Positions 1-8,927 of a DNA stretch of 64,000 bases are shown one piece after another. The stretch is from assembly GCF_029590555.1 (NCBI RefSeq), contig NZ_CP081001.1:744001-808000 (forward strand), read 5' to 3'. The position numbers and the translations under genes are program-made. Positions within the stretch are counted from its first letter, which is position 1; every line of letters begins with the position of its first letter. Under the pieces are notes generated by a model. It did not search any database, was not told the DNA's origin, and worked only from the letters and a program-made list of their open reading frames with translations. The DNA comes from Sphingobium sp. V4. Its GTDB lineage: Bacteria; Pseudomonadota; Alphaproteobacteria; Sphingomonadales; Sphingomonadaceae.

Positions 1-1725
1 CCCCTGCGGGACATAGGCGTCGCCCAGTTCCTTCTTCGCGGCGGTCATGATCTTGACGCCCAGTTCGATCGACACCTCGTCGCTGACGGCCAGCGGCCCG
101 GTCGGCATCCCCAATTGCTTGCCGGCATTTTCGATCAGCGCCGGGTTGACGCCTTCGCCCACCAGTTCCGCGCCTTCCTGCACATAGGTGCCGAAGCTGC
201 GCGAGGTGTAGAAACCGCGGCTGTCATGCACGACGATCGGCGTCTTCTTGATCTGGGCGACGAAGTCCAGCGCCTTGGCGATGGCGGCGGGGCCGGTCTT
301 TTCGCCCAGGATGATCTCCACCAGCGGCATCTTCTCGACGGGTGAGAAGAAGTGGACGCCGATGAAATTCTCGGGCCTGCTCCATGCCCGCGCCAGCTTC
401 GTGATGGGCAGGGTGGAAGTGTTGGAGCCGAAGATGGTGTCTGCGCCCAGCACCTCCTCGACCTTCTTCGTGACTTCCGCCTTGATCGCGACATCCTCGA
501 ACACCGCCTCGATCACGAAATCCGCTCCGGCGAGCGCGGCATAGTCGGTGGTCGGCGTCACGCGGGCCAGCGTCTCCGCCATTTTCTCCGGGGTCATGCC
601 CTTGCCGAGGCGCTTCTTCAGCACCTCCTCGACATGCGCCTTGCCCTTCTCGGCATAGGCCTGATCGCGGTCGAACAGCACGACCTCGATCCCCGCCTGC
701 GCCGCGACGGTGGCGATCCCGGCCCCCATCATGCCCGCGCCCAGCATGGCAAGTTTCCTGGTCGGCGCCTTCGGTTCGTCCTTGGGGCGGCGCGCGCCGC
801 GTTCGGCGGCCTGCTTGTTGACGAACAGGGTGCGGATCATGTTGCTCGCCTGTGGATCGGCGGCGACCTTGGCAAAATATTTGCTCTCGATCCGGATTGC
901 CCGGTCCATCGGCAGGGTGATGCCTTCATAGACAGCGGACAGCAAAGCGATCGGCGCATTCATGTTGCGCTGGGTCTGCTTGAGCGTCATCGGCAGCGCG
1001 CCCGCCATCGTCTGGACGAAGGCCGGGTTGAAGCCGCCGGCGCCGCCGGGCACCTTAAAGCTCTTCACGTCCCATGGCTGGGTGCCGGCATCGGGATTGG
1101 CCTTCACCCATTCCCTCGCCGCCGCGACGGCCGTGCCCTGCGGCACTACCTGATCGACCACCTTGAGCATCGCGGCCTCGGCCGGACGGAACAGCTTGCC
1201 CTGAAGCATGTACATCAGCGCGGCCTGCACCCCCATCAGGCGCGGCAGCCGCTGCGACCCGCCGCCGCCGGGGAACAGGCCGATCAATATTTCGGGCAGG
1301 CCCAGCTGGGTCTTGGGGCTGTCGCCGACGAAACGGCGATGGCAGGCCAGCGCCAGCTCGAACCCGCCGCCCACGCAGGTGCCCTCGATCGCGCAGGCGA
1401 CCGGCTTGCCGCCGGTTTCGAGCCGGCGGAACAGATTGTTCAGCACGAAAACCTTGTCGAAGATGGCCGCCGGGGCAGGGCGCTGCCCGCCCTCGCTCGC
1501 CAGCATCGATCCGAAATATTTAAGGTCCATGCCGGCCATGAAGCCGCTGTCCTTGCCCGACGCGATGACCGCGCCCTTGATGGCGTCCTCCGACGCGATG
1601 CGCGTGATCGCGGCGTCGAGATCGGAGAGAAAATCGGGGCCGATGACGTTCATCGACTGGTCCGGAACGTCGATGGTCAGGGTGGCGATGCCGTCGGCAT
1701 CGATGTCGAATGCAATGGTCTGCAT
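1..1725 (-). CDS. FadB-like bifunctional enoyl-CoA hydratase / 3-hydroxyacyl-CoA dehydrogenase (3' end outside window)
   Basis: Beta-oxidation enzyme that hydrates 2-enoyl-CoA and then oxidises the L-3-hydroxyacyl-CoA with NAD. 575 codons are visible and the C-terminus lies beyond base 1. The N-terminal crotonase domain (about 1-190) has GGGFELA with Glu123 and LPE with Glu145, the two hydratase glutamates. A Rossmann domain follows with GAGMMG at 329-334, then GSNTSTLP and GVHFFSP, the 3-hydroxyacyl-CoA dehydrogenase signatures. The ATG at 1725 is preceded by GAGAGG. It lies 81 bp downstream of the thiolase gene on the same strand, so the two probably form an operon that supplies both subunits of a FadBA-like complex. 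Identification as the FadB/FadJ type is secure; the chain-length preference cannot be read. Confidence 0.93.
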   Translation of the reverse strand, partial: MQTIAFDIDADGIATLTIDVPDQSMNVIGPDFLSDLDAAITRIASEDAIKGAVIASGKDSGFMAGMDLKYFGSMLASEGGQRPAPAAIFDKVFVLNNLFRRLETGGKPVACAIEGTCVGGGFELALACHRRFVGDSPKTQLGLPEILIGLFPGGGGSQRLPRLMGVQAALMYMLQGKLFRPAEAAMLKVVDQVVPQGTAVAAAREWVKANPDAGTQPWDVKSFKVPGGAGGFNPAFVQTMAGALPMTLKQTQRNMNAPIALLSAVYEGITLPMDRAIRIESKYFAKVAADPQASNMIRTLFVNKQAAERGARRPKDEPKAPTRKLAMLGAGMMGAGIATVAAQAGIEVVLFDRDQAYAEKGKAHVEEVLKKRLGKGMTPEKMAETLARVTPTTDYAALAGADFVIEAVFEDVAIKAEVTKKVEEVLGADTIFGSNTSTLPITKLARAWSRPENFIGVHFFSPVEKMPLVEIILGEKTGPAAIAKALDFVAQIKKTPIVVHDSRGFYTSRSFGTYVQEGAELVGEGVNPALIENAGKQLGMPTGPLAVSDEVSIELGVKIMTAAKKELGDAYVPQG

Positions 1726-1747
1726 GATGCTGCCTCTCAATTCCGTT

Positions 1748-1794
1748 CGCCCTGTTCGAACGAGCCACATGTCTCGTTCGAATGTCGAAGGGCT
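1748..1794. repeat. Intergenic palindrome, TTCGAACGAG type
   Basis: Perfect 10-bp arms TTCGAACGAG (1755-1764) and CTCGTTCGAA (1773-1782) around an 8-nt loop, flanked by a weaker outer GCCCT/AGGGC pair. It fills the gap between the thiolase and FadB-like genes. It resembles the palindromes at 8841-8919 and 33249-33292, so it is probably a dispersed element. It could also act as an mRNA processing or stability hairpin inside the operon. Confidence 0.7.
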
Positions 1795-1806
1795 CGTCTC
1801 TTATTT

Positions 1807-3015
1807 TCAAAAGCGCTCGATGATGATGCCGGTGCCCATGCCCGCGCCGACGCACAGGTTGATGAGCGCGGTGCCCTTGCCGCTCCGCTCCAGTTCGTCG
1901 AGCGCGGTGCCCAGCACCATCGCCCCGGTCGCGCCCAGCGGATGGCCCATGGCGATCGCGCCGCCATTGACGTTGATCTTGCTATGATCCAGGTCCATCG
2001 CCTGCATATAGCGCAGCACCACCGAGGCGAACGCCTCGTTCAGTTCCCACAGGTCGATGTCGGCGGCGCTCATGCCCGCACGGGCGAGCAGCTTGCCCGC
2101 GACGAATTCCGGCCCGGTCAGCATGATCAGGGGCTCCGACCCGATCGAGGCCATCGCCCTGATCCGGGCGCGGGGCTTCAGCCCATATTTCTCGCCCATC
2201 TCCCTGTTGCCGACCAGCACGGCGGCCGCGCCATCGACGATGCCGCTGCTGTTGCCGGCGTGGTGGATATGGTTGACCCTTTCCAGCTCGGGATAGCGCA
2301 GCAGGGCGACGGTGTCGAAGCCCGGCATCTCCTCGCCCAGTGCGGTGAAACTGGGCTTCAGCGCCCCCAGCGACTGCATGGTCGCATCGGGGCGCATATG
2401 CTCGTCATGATCGAGCACGACCTGGCCGATCACGTCCTTCACCGGCACGATCGACTTGGCGAAGCGCCCTTCGTCCCAGGCCTGCTTGGCGCGCTTCTGG
2501 CTTTCGATCGCATAGGCGTCGGCATCGTCGCGGCTGATGCCGAACTTGGTTGCGATGACATCCGCGCCAATGCCCTGCGGCGCGAAATAGGTCTTGTAGG
2601 CGACTGCCGGGTCCATCGCGATTGCGCCGCCGTCCGACGCCATCGGCACGCGGCTCATCGATTCGACGCCGCCGCCGATCGCGAACATCGCTTCGCCGGA
2701 ATACACCTTGGCAGCAGCAATGTTGACGGCTTCAAGGCCAGATGCGCAGAAGCGGTTGATCTGTACGCCCGGCACGGTCTGCGCATAATCGGCGTTCAGA
2801 ACGGCTGCGCGGGCTATGTCCGCTCCCTGTTCGCCCACCGGGCTGACGCAGCCCAGAATGACGTCATCGACATCTGCAGTGTCGATCCGGCTGCGGTCGC
2901 GCACCGCTTCGAGTACCTGTGTCGCCAGTTGGATAGGGGTGATCTCGTGCAGCGACCCGTCGGCCTTGCCCCGGCCACGGGGCGTCCTGACGGCGTCGTA
3001 GATATAGGCTTCCAT
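1807..3015 (-). CDS. Acetyl-CoA C-acyltransferase (thiolase, FadA-like)
   Basis: Thiolase that cleaves 3-ketoacyl-CoA to acetyl-CoA and a shortened acyl-CoA, the last step of beta-oxidation. 402 aa, the usual length. The nucleophilic Cys90 lies in [10 protein letters not shown]. The other active-site blocks are NEAFA, the histidine in [14 protein letters not shown], and the C-terminal cysteine in NLCVGAGMG. The ATG at 3015 is chosen because GAGAGGG lies about 9 nt upstream; the reading frame extends further up but without the family's N-terminus. It is the first gene of the operon with the FadB-like gene. The palindromic operator at 3084-3099 lies about 70 bp upstream of the start. Confidence 0.95.
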   Translation of the reverse strand: MEAYIYDAVRTPRGRGKADGSLHEITPIQLATQVLEAVRDRSRIDTADVDDVILGCVSPVGEQGADIARAAVLNADYAQTVPGVQINRFCASGLEAVNIAAAKVYSGEAMFAIGGGVESMSRVPMASDGGAIAMDPAVAYKTYFAPQGIGADVIATKFGISRDDADAYAIESQKRAKQAWDEGRFAKSIVPVKDVIGQVVLDHDEHMRPDATMQSLGALKPSFTALGEEMPGFDTVALLRYPELERVNHIHHAGNSSGIVDGAAAVLVGNREMGEKYGLKPRARIRAMASIGSEPLIMLTGPEFVAGKLLARAGMSAADIDLWELNEAFASVVLRYMQAMDLDHSKINVNGGAIAMGHPLGATGAMVLGTALDELERSGKGTALINLCVGAGMGTGIIIERF

Positions 3016-3083
3016 GTCTTTTGTCCCTCTCCGTGGGGTCGTTCCGGCGCTTTGCCCAACCATAGGATGCTGCCGTGAATGTA

Positions 3084-3099
3084 TTTACGTTTACGTAAA
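3084..3099. promoter_or_regulatory. Palindromic operator TTTACGTTTACGTAAA upstream of thiolase operon
   Basis: Perfect 7-bp inverted repeat TTTACGT / ACGTAAA with a 2-nt centre, 69-84 bp upstream of the thiolase ATG. The ACGT-rich palindrome resembles sites reported for MerR-family LiuR-type regulators of branched-chain and fatty-acid catabolism. That link is from memory and is an inference. No regulator gene of this type lies beside it. Confidence 0.6.
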
Positions 3100-3245
3100 G
3101 TGCAAGTCTCAATTCCAGCCCTGATCCGTGACGGCGCTGCCGTAACGGCAATCGCAAGGCGCCGACGCGACACGTGATGAACTGTCCAGATCGCCGTCTA
3201 TATTTACCCCCTTTCGTCGCGCGAATCTCCATGCCATTCAACCTC

Positions 3246-3980
3246 ATGCGTATCGCCGTCCTCTCCGACATCCATGGCAATCTGGCGGCACTTGACGCCG
3301 TGCTGGCGGACATCGGGCGGCGGGGCGTCGATCGCATCGTCAATCTGGGCGATATCCTTTCGGGTCCACTGTTCCCGTGCGAAACCGCCGACCGATTGAT
3401 GGCCATGAACCTGCCGACCATCCGGGGCAATCATGAGCGGCAGTTGCTGACGCTCGCACCGGAGCGGATGGGGCTGTCGGATCGCCATGCCGATTCGCTC
3501 CTGCAGCGGCATCATCGCGACTGGATCGCCGGCTTGCCCGAACGGCTTTGGCTGACCGACGAGATAGTGATGGTCCATGGCACGCCCGACAGCGACCTCG
3601 TCTATTTCCTGGAAACGATCGACGGCACCGTGCTGCGCGCCGCGACGGCGGACGAGGTGGAGGCGCGGGCAGGGGGAATCGCTGCCCCGCTGATCCTGTG
3701 CGGCCACACCCACGTCCCGCGCATCCATCGCCGGCCGGGCGGCGGGCTGGTGGTCAATCCCGGCAGCGTGGGATTGCCCGCCTATCGGGACGACCAGCCC
3801 GTGCCGCACCGGGTGGAGACGGGGTCGCCCCACGCCCGCTATGCGATCGTGGCGCGGGACGCATCCGGCTGGGTGGCGGCGATCGTGGCGGTCGCCTATG
3901 ACTGGGAGGCGGCAGCGCAGGTGGCCGGGGCGCGCGGCCGCGCCGACTGGGCAAGGGCGTTGCGTACCGGCAGGGCATAG
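3246..3980 (+). CDS. Calcineurin-like metallophosphoesterase
   Basis: Cytoplasmic dimetal phosphoesterase of the YfcE/MJ0936 type, 244 aa. All family blocks are present in order: VLSDIHGN (DxH) at the N-terminus, NLGDILSG (GD), RGNHE (GNHE), MVHGTP, and CGHTHVP (GHxH) followed by NPGSVGLP. The substrate is not predictable from sequence. The ATG at 3246 gives the typical MRIAVLSDIHGN start. An in-frame ATG at 3231 would add five residues, and neither has a good Shine-Dalgarno sequence. It stands alone, divergent from the thiolase operon and followed 39 bp later by the MFS gene. Confidence 0.88.
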   Translation: MRIAVLSDIHGNLAALDAVLADIGRRGVDRIVNLGDILSGPLFPCETADRLMAMNLPTIRGNHERQLLTLAPERMGLSDRHADSLLQRHHRDWIAGLPERLWLTDEIVMVHGTPDSDLVYFLETIDGTVLRAATADEVEARAGGIAAPLILCGHTHVPRIHRRPGGGLVVNPGSVGLPAYRDDQPVPHRVETGSPHARYAIVARDASGWVAAIVAVAYDWEAAAQVAGARGRADWARALRTGRA

Positions 3981-4019
3981 AAGCGTTGCGCCCCGGCGGA
4001 TGCGGCCTATATCCGGCCC

Positions 4020-5690
4020 ATGGACAGTGTGACCGAAGCCCCGACCCAAAAGCCGCCGTCTCCCTTTTCCATCCCAACTTTCCGCGCCATCTGGACCGCC
4101 AGTCTCGCTTCCAATTTCGGCGGCCTGATCCAGTCGGTCGGCGCGGCGTGGATGATGACCTCGCTCTCCGCATCGCCATTGCTGATCGCGCTGGTGCCGG
4201 CGGCGACCACGCTGCCGATCATGCTGCTCTCGCTCTGGGCCGGCGCGGTCGCCGACAATCTTGACCGGCGCAAGGTGATGATCGCCTGCCAGTGCGCGAT
4301 GCTGCTGACCTCCGCGGCGCTCGCGGCCACTGCGTGGTCGGGGCTGATGACGCCTTGGCTCCTGCTGGGCTTCACCTTCGCCCTGGGCTGTGCGACCGCG
4401 ATCAACGGACCGGCCTGGCAGGCGTCAGTCGGTGACATGGTGCCGCGCGCCATCCTGCCGAGCGCGGTGGCGATGAATTCGATGGGCTTCAACCTCGCCC
4501 GCAGCGTCGGGCCGGCGCTGGGCGGCGTCATCGTCGCTGCGGCCGGGGCGGCGGCTGCATTCCTCACCAATGCGCTGACCTATATCGGCCTGCTCGTCGT
4601 GCTGGCGCGCTGGCGGCCGGACCTGCCGCCCAAGCTGCTGCCGCGCGAGCGACTGGGCGTGGCGATGGTGGCGGGCGTGGGCTATGTCGCCGCCTCGCCG
4701 AAGATCAAGCGCGTGCTGTTGCGCGCGGGCGCCTTCGGCATCGGCGCCAGCGCGGTGTCGGCGCTGATGCCGCTGGTCGCCCGCGACCTGCTGGGGGGCG
4801 GTGCGCTGACCTTCGGCCTGACCAGCGGCGCCTTCGGCGTGGGGGCGGTGCTGGGGGCGCTCTCCAGCCGTCACCTGCGCGCGCATTTCTCGATCGAAAG
4901 GATCGTGCGCTCCGCCGCCTTGTCGCTGGCGCTGGGCACGGCGCTCACCGGGGTGAGCAGCTGGCTGGCGCTGGCGATCCTGGGCTATATGCTGGCGGGC
5001 GCCGGCTGGGTGCTGGCGCTGTCCACCTTCAACGTGTCGGTGCAGATGTCCGCGCCGCGCTGGGTGGTGGCGCGCGCGGTCGCGCTCTATCAGATGATCG
5101 CCTTTGGCGGCATGGCTGGCGGCGCCTGGCTGTTCGGCTGGGTGGCGGAGCATCAGGGCGTCGTCACCGGCCTTTATGCCGCCGCCGCTGCCCAGTTCTT
5201 CGCGGCCCTGCTGGGACTGTGGCGGCCGCTGCCGCAGACTGGCAACGACAATCTCGATCCGCGCGACGACTGGCACGAGCCGGATACCGCCGTCCCGGTC
5301 GAGCCGCGCAGTGGTCCCATCGTCATCACCATCGAATATCGCATCCCGCCTGGATCGATCGTCCCCTTCCTGACCGCGATGAGCGAGCGCCGCCGCATCC
5401 GCCGCCGGGATGGAGCCCATGGCTGGCAGCTGCTGCGCGACCTGGGCGAATCCGATCTCTGGATCGAGCGCTATCATGTGTCGACCTGGCTGGACTATGT
5501 GCGCCACAACCAGCGGCGCACGGTGGCCGATATTGCCAACAGCGACGCCATTCATGCGCTGCACGCCGGTCCCGATGCGCCGGTCGTGCATCGCCGGCTG
5601 GAACGGCAGACGGGATCGCTGCCGATCAGTCGCGCGCCGGATGCGCGGGAAATGGGCGACGGTCTGACCGATCCCACCCGATTGAGCTGA
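4020..5690 (+). CDS. MFS transporter of the MFS_3 (EntS-like) type with C-terminal monooxygenase-like domain
   Basis: 556-aa inner-membrane protein of the major facilitator superfamily. Residues about 20-410 hold the transmembrane bundle, with the motif-A-like loop AVADNLDRRKV between early helices. The family (PF05977) contains enterobactin-exporter-like drug and siderophore exporters. The last ~130 residues are soluble and resemble a small antibiotic-biosynthesis-monooxygenase-like fold (around EYRIPPGSIVPFL to WLDYVRHNQRRTVAD), an arrangement usual for this family. The substrate is unknown. It converges on the MobA-like gene, with 3 bp between their stop codons. Confidence 0.85.
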   Translation: MDSVTEAPTQKPPSPFSIPTFRAIWTASLASNFGGLIQSVGAAWMMTSLSASPLLIALVPAATTLPIMLLSLWAGAVADNLDRRKVMIACQCAMLLTSAALAATAWSGLMTPWLLLGFTFALGCATAINGPAWQASVGDMVPRAILPSAVAMNSMGFNLARSVGPALGGVIVAAAGAAAAFLTNALTYIGLLVVLARWRPDLPPKLLPRERLGVAMVAGVGYVAASPKIKRVLLRAGAFGIGASAVSALMPLVARDLLGGGALTFGLTSGAFGVGAVLGALSSRHLRAHFSIERIVRSAALSLALGTALTGVSSWLALAILGYMLAGAGWVLALSTFNVSVQMSAPRWVVARAVALYQMIAFGGMAGGAWLFGWVAEHQGVVTGLYAAAAAQFFAALLGLWRPLPQTGNDNLDPRDDWHEPDTAVPVEPRSGPIVITIEYRIPPGSIVPFLTAMSERRRIRRRDGAHGWQLLRDLGESDLWIERYHVSTWLDYVRHNQRRTVADIANSDAIHALHAGPDAPVVHRRLERQTGSLPISRAPDAREMGDGLTDPTRLS

Positions 5691-5693
5691 ACC

Positions 5694-6272
5694 TCAGCCT
5701 GCCAGGTCGTCGGGCGTATCGATATCGCGCAGGACCGCGCCGGTCGTCTCGATCTGGATACCGTGGCTGAGCAGCGCCCGCGCACCCTGATCGCCCTTCA
5801 GTGCCAGCAGCTCCGGGAAATGCCTGCGCCCGATAAAGGCCGGCGGCGAGGAGGAGAAGGCGTCGGTGCTGGCGACCACCGACCGGATGTCCTCCGCCGC
5901 CAGGCAGATGCGATTATAATGGCTGGGCGGGACATCGGGCATGTCGGCCAGGCAGATGAGGATGCCGCGTATCCGGTTGTTGGGCATCACATGCTCGACG
6001 GCGCGCACGATGCTGCCCGATATGCCTTCTTCGGGCTGGTCGTTGACCAGGATGGTGTAGCCGCGCCGGTCGAGCTTGCGGTGGATGACCGGCGCCAGCT
6101 CGATCGGCCTTACGACTGCCACCAGCTCGGCAAAGGCCATGGACGCCACTGTTTCCAGCGTGTGCGCCACTACCGGCTTGCCGCGCAGCTCCGCCATCAG
6201 CTTGTCGTCCTCGCCGAACCGGGACGAGTTGCCGGCTGCCAGCAGGACGGCGGCGATACGTTCAGTGCGCAT
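5694..6272 (-). CDS. MobA-like nucleotidyltransferase (molybdenum cofactor cytidylyl/guanylyltransferase family)
   Basis: 192-aa single-domain NTP transferase. The N-terminal nucleotide-binding loop LLAAGNSSRFGEDDKL is diagnostic of the MobA/MocA fold, followed by the metal-binding LADMPDVP. MocA-type members attach CMP to molybdopterin for xanthine-dehydrogenase-family enzymes. No molybdoenzyme gene lies nearby, so the exact nucleotide and partner remain open. The ATG at 6272 has only a weak ribosome-binding site. It is divergent from folE across 149 bp. Confidence 0.8.
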   Translation of the reverse strand: MRTERIAAVLLAAGNSSRFGEDDKLMAELRGKPVVAHTLETVASMAFAELVAVVRPIELAPVIHRKLDRRGYTILVNDQPEEGISGSIVRAVEHVMPNNRIRGILICLADMPDVPPSHYNRICLAAEDIRSVVASTDAFSSSPPAFIGRRHFPELLALKGDQGARALLSHGIQIETTGAVLRDIDTPDDLAG

Positions 6273-6421
6273 GGCTGGTGAAGGACATTATTCTTTTGCG
6301 TTCCCGATCATGCCTGATGTGCCACCGGGGCGATCTTGTGTCCAGCGGCCCGAAAGGGACTGGCCATCGGCGGCACGAAACGCCATATGCGGGGCCGACA
6401 GGATAAGGAGTGGCCCCGTTC

Positions 6422-7027
6422 ATGGCATGTGACCTCGATGCCGAAACCGTCGGCGAAGGCAAGGAGCCGGTGCCGGCCGAAGTCAGCGACGCCATCCGCA
6501 CGCTGATCCGCTGGGCAGGCGATACGCCCGAACGCGAAGGCCTGCTGGAAACCCCCGAGCGCGTCGCGCGCGCGTGGCGCGAATATTGCCGGGGTTATGG
6601 CGACGATCCGGCCTATCATCTTTCGCGCATCTTCCACGAAGTGGGCGGCTATGATGACATCGTGCTGCTCAAGGACATTCCCTTTCAGTCGCATTGCGAA
6701 CATCATATGGCGCCGATCGTGGGGAAGGCCCATATCGCCTATCTGCCCGGCGCCTATGTCGTGGGCATTTCCAAGCTCGCCCGTGTCCTCCACGCCTATT
6801 CCAACCGGCTGCAGGTACAGGAACGGCTGACCTCCGAAGTCGCCAACTGCATATGGGAAAATCTCAAGCCCCAGGGTGTCGCTGTGGTGATCGAGGCGAC
6901 CCATGGTTGCATGACAGGGCGCGGCGTGCGGACTCCCAATGTCGTCATGAAGACCAGCCGGATGCTGGGCGTGTTCCGCGATGACGAAAAGTCGCGGGAG
7001 GAAGTGCTGAAGCTCATCGCCTCATGA
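6422..7027 (+). CDS. folE: GTP cyclohydrolase I
   Basis: Converts GTP to 7,8-dihydroneopterin triphosphate, the first step of folate and pterin synthesis. 201 aa. Zinc ligands are Cys92 and His95 in SHCEHHM and Cys163 in HGCMTGRGV; the SKLARV and PNVVMKTSRM blocks are also conserved. The ATG at 6422 is preceded by AAGGAG (6405-6410). A GTG at 6410 is in frame but overlaps that site. The stop codon overlaps the start of the downstream SDR gene (ATGA), so the two are translationally coupled. Confidence 0.97.
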   Translation: MACDLDAETVGEGKEPVPAEVSDAIRTLIRWAGDTPEREGLLETPERVARAWREYCRGYGDDPAYHLSRIFHEVGGYDDIVLLKDIPFQSHCEHHMAPIVGKAHIAYLPGAYVVGISKLARVLHAYSNRLQVQERLTSEVANCIWENLKPQGVAVVIEATHGCMTGRGVRTPNVVMKTSRMLGVFRDDEKSREEVLKLIAS

Positions 7028-7863
7028 GCGAAGCGGAAGAGCCTGCCTATCGTCCGCTCGGCAGGGCGAGGGTCGATGCAAAGCCCATCGGTGCGCCGCT
7101 GGCGCAGAAGAGGCTGGCACTCGTCACCGGCGGGCATCGACGGCTGGGCGGCATCATCGCCGCCGCGCTGGCGAAGGCCGGCCATTCGCTCGCGATCCAT
7201 GGCAGTCACGACACGCGGCTCGATTCCCATCTGGCGCTGACGCTGGAGGAGGAGGGGACCGAGTGGGACGGCTTCGTCGTCGATTTCGCCGATCCCGAAG
7301 GAGCGGAGGAGCTGGTGGCGATGGTGGCGGAGCGCTTCGGCCGCCCGCCCGACATATTGGTCAACAGCGCCGCCATATTCGGTCAGGACAGGCTGGAGGA
7401 TGTGACGGCAGACGACCTGATGCGCCATTATGCGGTCAACTGCGCCGCGCCGACCATGCTGACCAAGGCGTTCGCGACCGTGCCGGCGGGCGTGGGAGAT
7501 CGCTGCATCGTCAATATCCTCGACCAGCGGATCGACCATCCCCACGCCGACCAACTCGCCTACACCCTGTCCAAACTGGCGCTGGCCGGGCTGACGCGCA
7601 CCAGCGCCCACAGCCTGGCGCCCAGGGTTCGGGTCAACGCCGTCGCACCGGGGCTGACGATCGCGACGCCCGATTATGACGAGGCGCAGATGGAGCGACT
7701 GGGGAACATGATGCCGCTCGGCCGTTTGCCCCAGGCGGAGGAAATTGCCCAGGCGGTACTCTATCTGGTGAATGCCAGCGCTATCACCGGGCAGACACTC
7801 TATGTGGACGGCGGGGCCCATCTCAAAAGCTATGATCGCGACTTCATGCATCTTTGCCGCTAG
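7024..7863 (+). CDS. FolM-like pteridine reductase (SDR family, probable dihydromonapterin reductase)
   Basis: 279-aa short-chain dehydrogenase/reductase. The cofactor loop is TGGHRRLG (residues 35-42), the TGxxxRxG form seen in pteridine reductases, instead of the usual SDR TGxxxGxG. The catalytic set is Asp167-Tyr180-Lys184 (NILDQR...AYTLSK), with Asp in the Ser position and 13 residues before Tyr, as in PTR1 and FolM. The start overlaps the folE stop by 4 nt. In Pseudomonas and E. coli, FolM makes tetrahydromonapterin, the phenylalanine hydroxylase cofactor, and can reduce dihydrofolate weakly. The N-terminal ~25 residues are extra. The functional call is inference from motif plus context. 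Confidence 0.8.
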   Translation: MSEAEEPAYRPLGRARVDAKPIGAPLAQKRLALVTGGHRRLGGIIAAALAKAGHSLAIHGSHDTRLDSHLALTLEEEGTEWDGFVVDFADPEGAEELVAMVAERFGRPPDILVNSAAIFGQDRLEDVTADDLMRHYAVNCAAPTMLTKAFATVPAGVGDRCIVNILDQRIDHPHADQLAYTLSKLALAGLTRTSAHSLAPRVRVNAVAPGLTIATPDYDEAQMERLGNMMPLGRLPQAEEIAQAVLYLVNASAITGQTLYVDGGAHLKSYDRDFMHLCR

Positions 7864-7927
7864 CATTGGCACAAATGCGAGGGGGTGGGGGATGGCGAAG
7901 CGCGCGCGGCCCCAATAGAGCGGTGGT

Positions 7928-7939
7928 CAAACTAGTTTG
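7928..7939. promoter_or_regulatory. 12-bp palindrome CAAACTAGTTTG upstream of enoyl-CoA hydratase
   Basis: Perfect 12-bp palindrome in the 141-bp gap before the enoyl-CoA hydratase gene, 66 bp upstream of its start. The size and symmetry fit the operator of a dimeric repressor such as a TetR-family protein. The regulator is unknown. Confidence 0.4.
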
Positions 7940-8004
7940 TTGTTCGCGTTTTCCGGGTCAGCCGGCGGGGCCTGCTGATTCGAGAACGCCAAAGGGAGAT
8001 GGCG

Positions 8005-8784
8005 ATGACCTATGAAACGATCCTGGTCGAACAGCGCGATGCAGTAACGCTGATTACGCTCAACCGGCCGCAGGCCTTGAATGCGCTGAACAGCCATGTG
8101 CTGGCCGACCTGAGTGCCGCCTTCGCCGCCTATGATGCAGACCCGACCCAGCGTTGCGCCGTCCTGACCGGCAGCGGCGAAAAAGCGTTCGCGGCGGGTG
8201 CCGACATCAAGGAAATGGTGGAGAAGGACGCGGCCGACTTCTTCCTGCAGGACTTTTTCTCGGGCTGGCAGACCGGCGTCGTCGCGACCCGCAAGCCGTG
8301 GATCGCGGCGGTGCAGGGCTTTGCGCTGGGCGGCGGCTGCGAACTGGCGATGATGGCCGACTTCATCATCGCGGGTGACACGGCGAAATTCGGCCAGCCC
8401 GAAATCAAGCTGGGCGTGGCGCCAGGCATGGGCGGATCGCAGCGCCTGACCCGCGCCGTGGGCAAGGCCAAGGCCATGGAAATGTGCCTGACCGGCCGGA
8501 TGATGGATGCGGCCGAGGCGGAACGCGCCGGGCTGGTCAGCCGGGTCGTTCCAGCCGCGGATTTGCTGGAGGATGCGCTCAAGACCGCGGCGGCCATCGC
8601 CGCGATGCCGCCCATGGCGGCGATGATGAACAAGGAGATGGTCAACATCGCCTTCGAGACCGGTCTGGCGCAGGGGCTGCTGACCGAACGCCGCATGTTC
8701 CAGATCCTGACCGCGACCGAGGACAAGAAGGAAGGCATGACCGCCTTCGTCGAAAAGCGGCCCGGCGTCTGGAAGGGCCGATAG
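8005..8784 (+). CDS. Enoyl-CoA hydratase (crotonase family)
   Basis: 259-aa crotonase. Both catalytic glutamates are present: Glu113 in [12 protein letters not shown] and Glu133 in GQPEIKLG, with the oxyanion-hole segment [12 protein letters not shown] near residue 60. This is the mitochondrial-type (EchA/PaaF-like) short-chain hydratase. The start is set at 8005 because GGGAG (7994-7998) sits 6 nt before it; the in-frame ATG at 7999 directly abuts that site. It is monocistronic, pointing toward the valine-catabolic block. It may serve fatty-acid or branched-chain acyl-CoA hydration. Confidence 0.92.
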   Translation: MTYETILVEQRDAVTLITLNRPQALNALNSHVLADLSAAFAAYDADPTQRCAVLTGSGEKAFAAGADIKEMVEKDAADFFLQDFFSGWQTGVVATRKPWIAAVQGFALGGGCELAMMADFIIAGDTAKFGQPEIKLGVAPGMGGSQRLTRAVGKAKAMEMCLTGRMMDAAEAERAGLVSRVVPAADLLEDALKTAAAIAAMPPMAAMMNKEMVNIAFETGLAQGLLTERRMFQILTATEDKKEGMTAFVEKRPGVWKGR

Positions 8785-8840
8785 GCTAGGCCACCGGCTT
8801 AATCACGCCGCCACTTGCGGGAACAGGAGAGCGGTTTAGA

Positions 8841-8919
8841 CTTCCGTTGCTTTCGAGCGTGTCGAGAAACTGAAGCGCAGCGCTGGCCGCTTCTCGACTC
8901 CGCTCGAAGCGAACGGAAG
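8841..8919. repeat. Long imperfect intergenic palindrome, TTCGAGC type
   Basis: Left arm 8841-8868 and right arm 8891-8919 (CTTCCGTT...TTCGAGC / GCTCGAAGC...ACGGAAG) pair with a few mismatches, with an inner GAAGCG/CGCTTC pair. It lies between the convergent enoyl-CoA hydratase and mmsB genes. It is related to the palindromes at 1748 and 33249 and may also end transcription from both sides. Confidence 0.7.
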
Positions 8920-8927
8920 ATGTCTGC

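Noticed and set aside
352..3078. 908-codon open frame on the plus strand
   Set aside because: It is the antisense shadow of the FadB-like and thiolase genes; the product is His/Arg/Gln-rich with no family motifs, as expected from GC-rich third-position bias.
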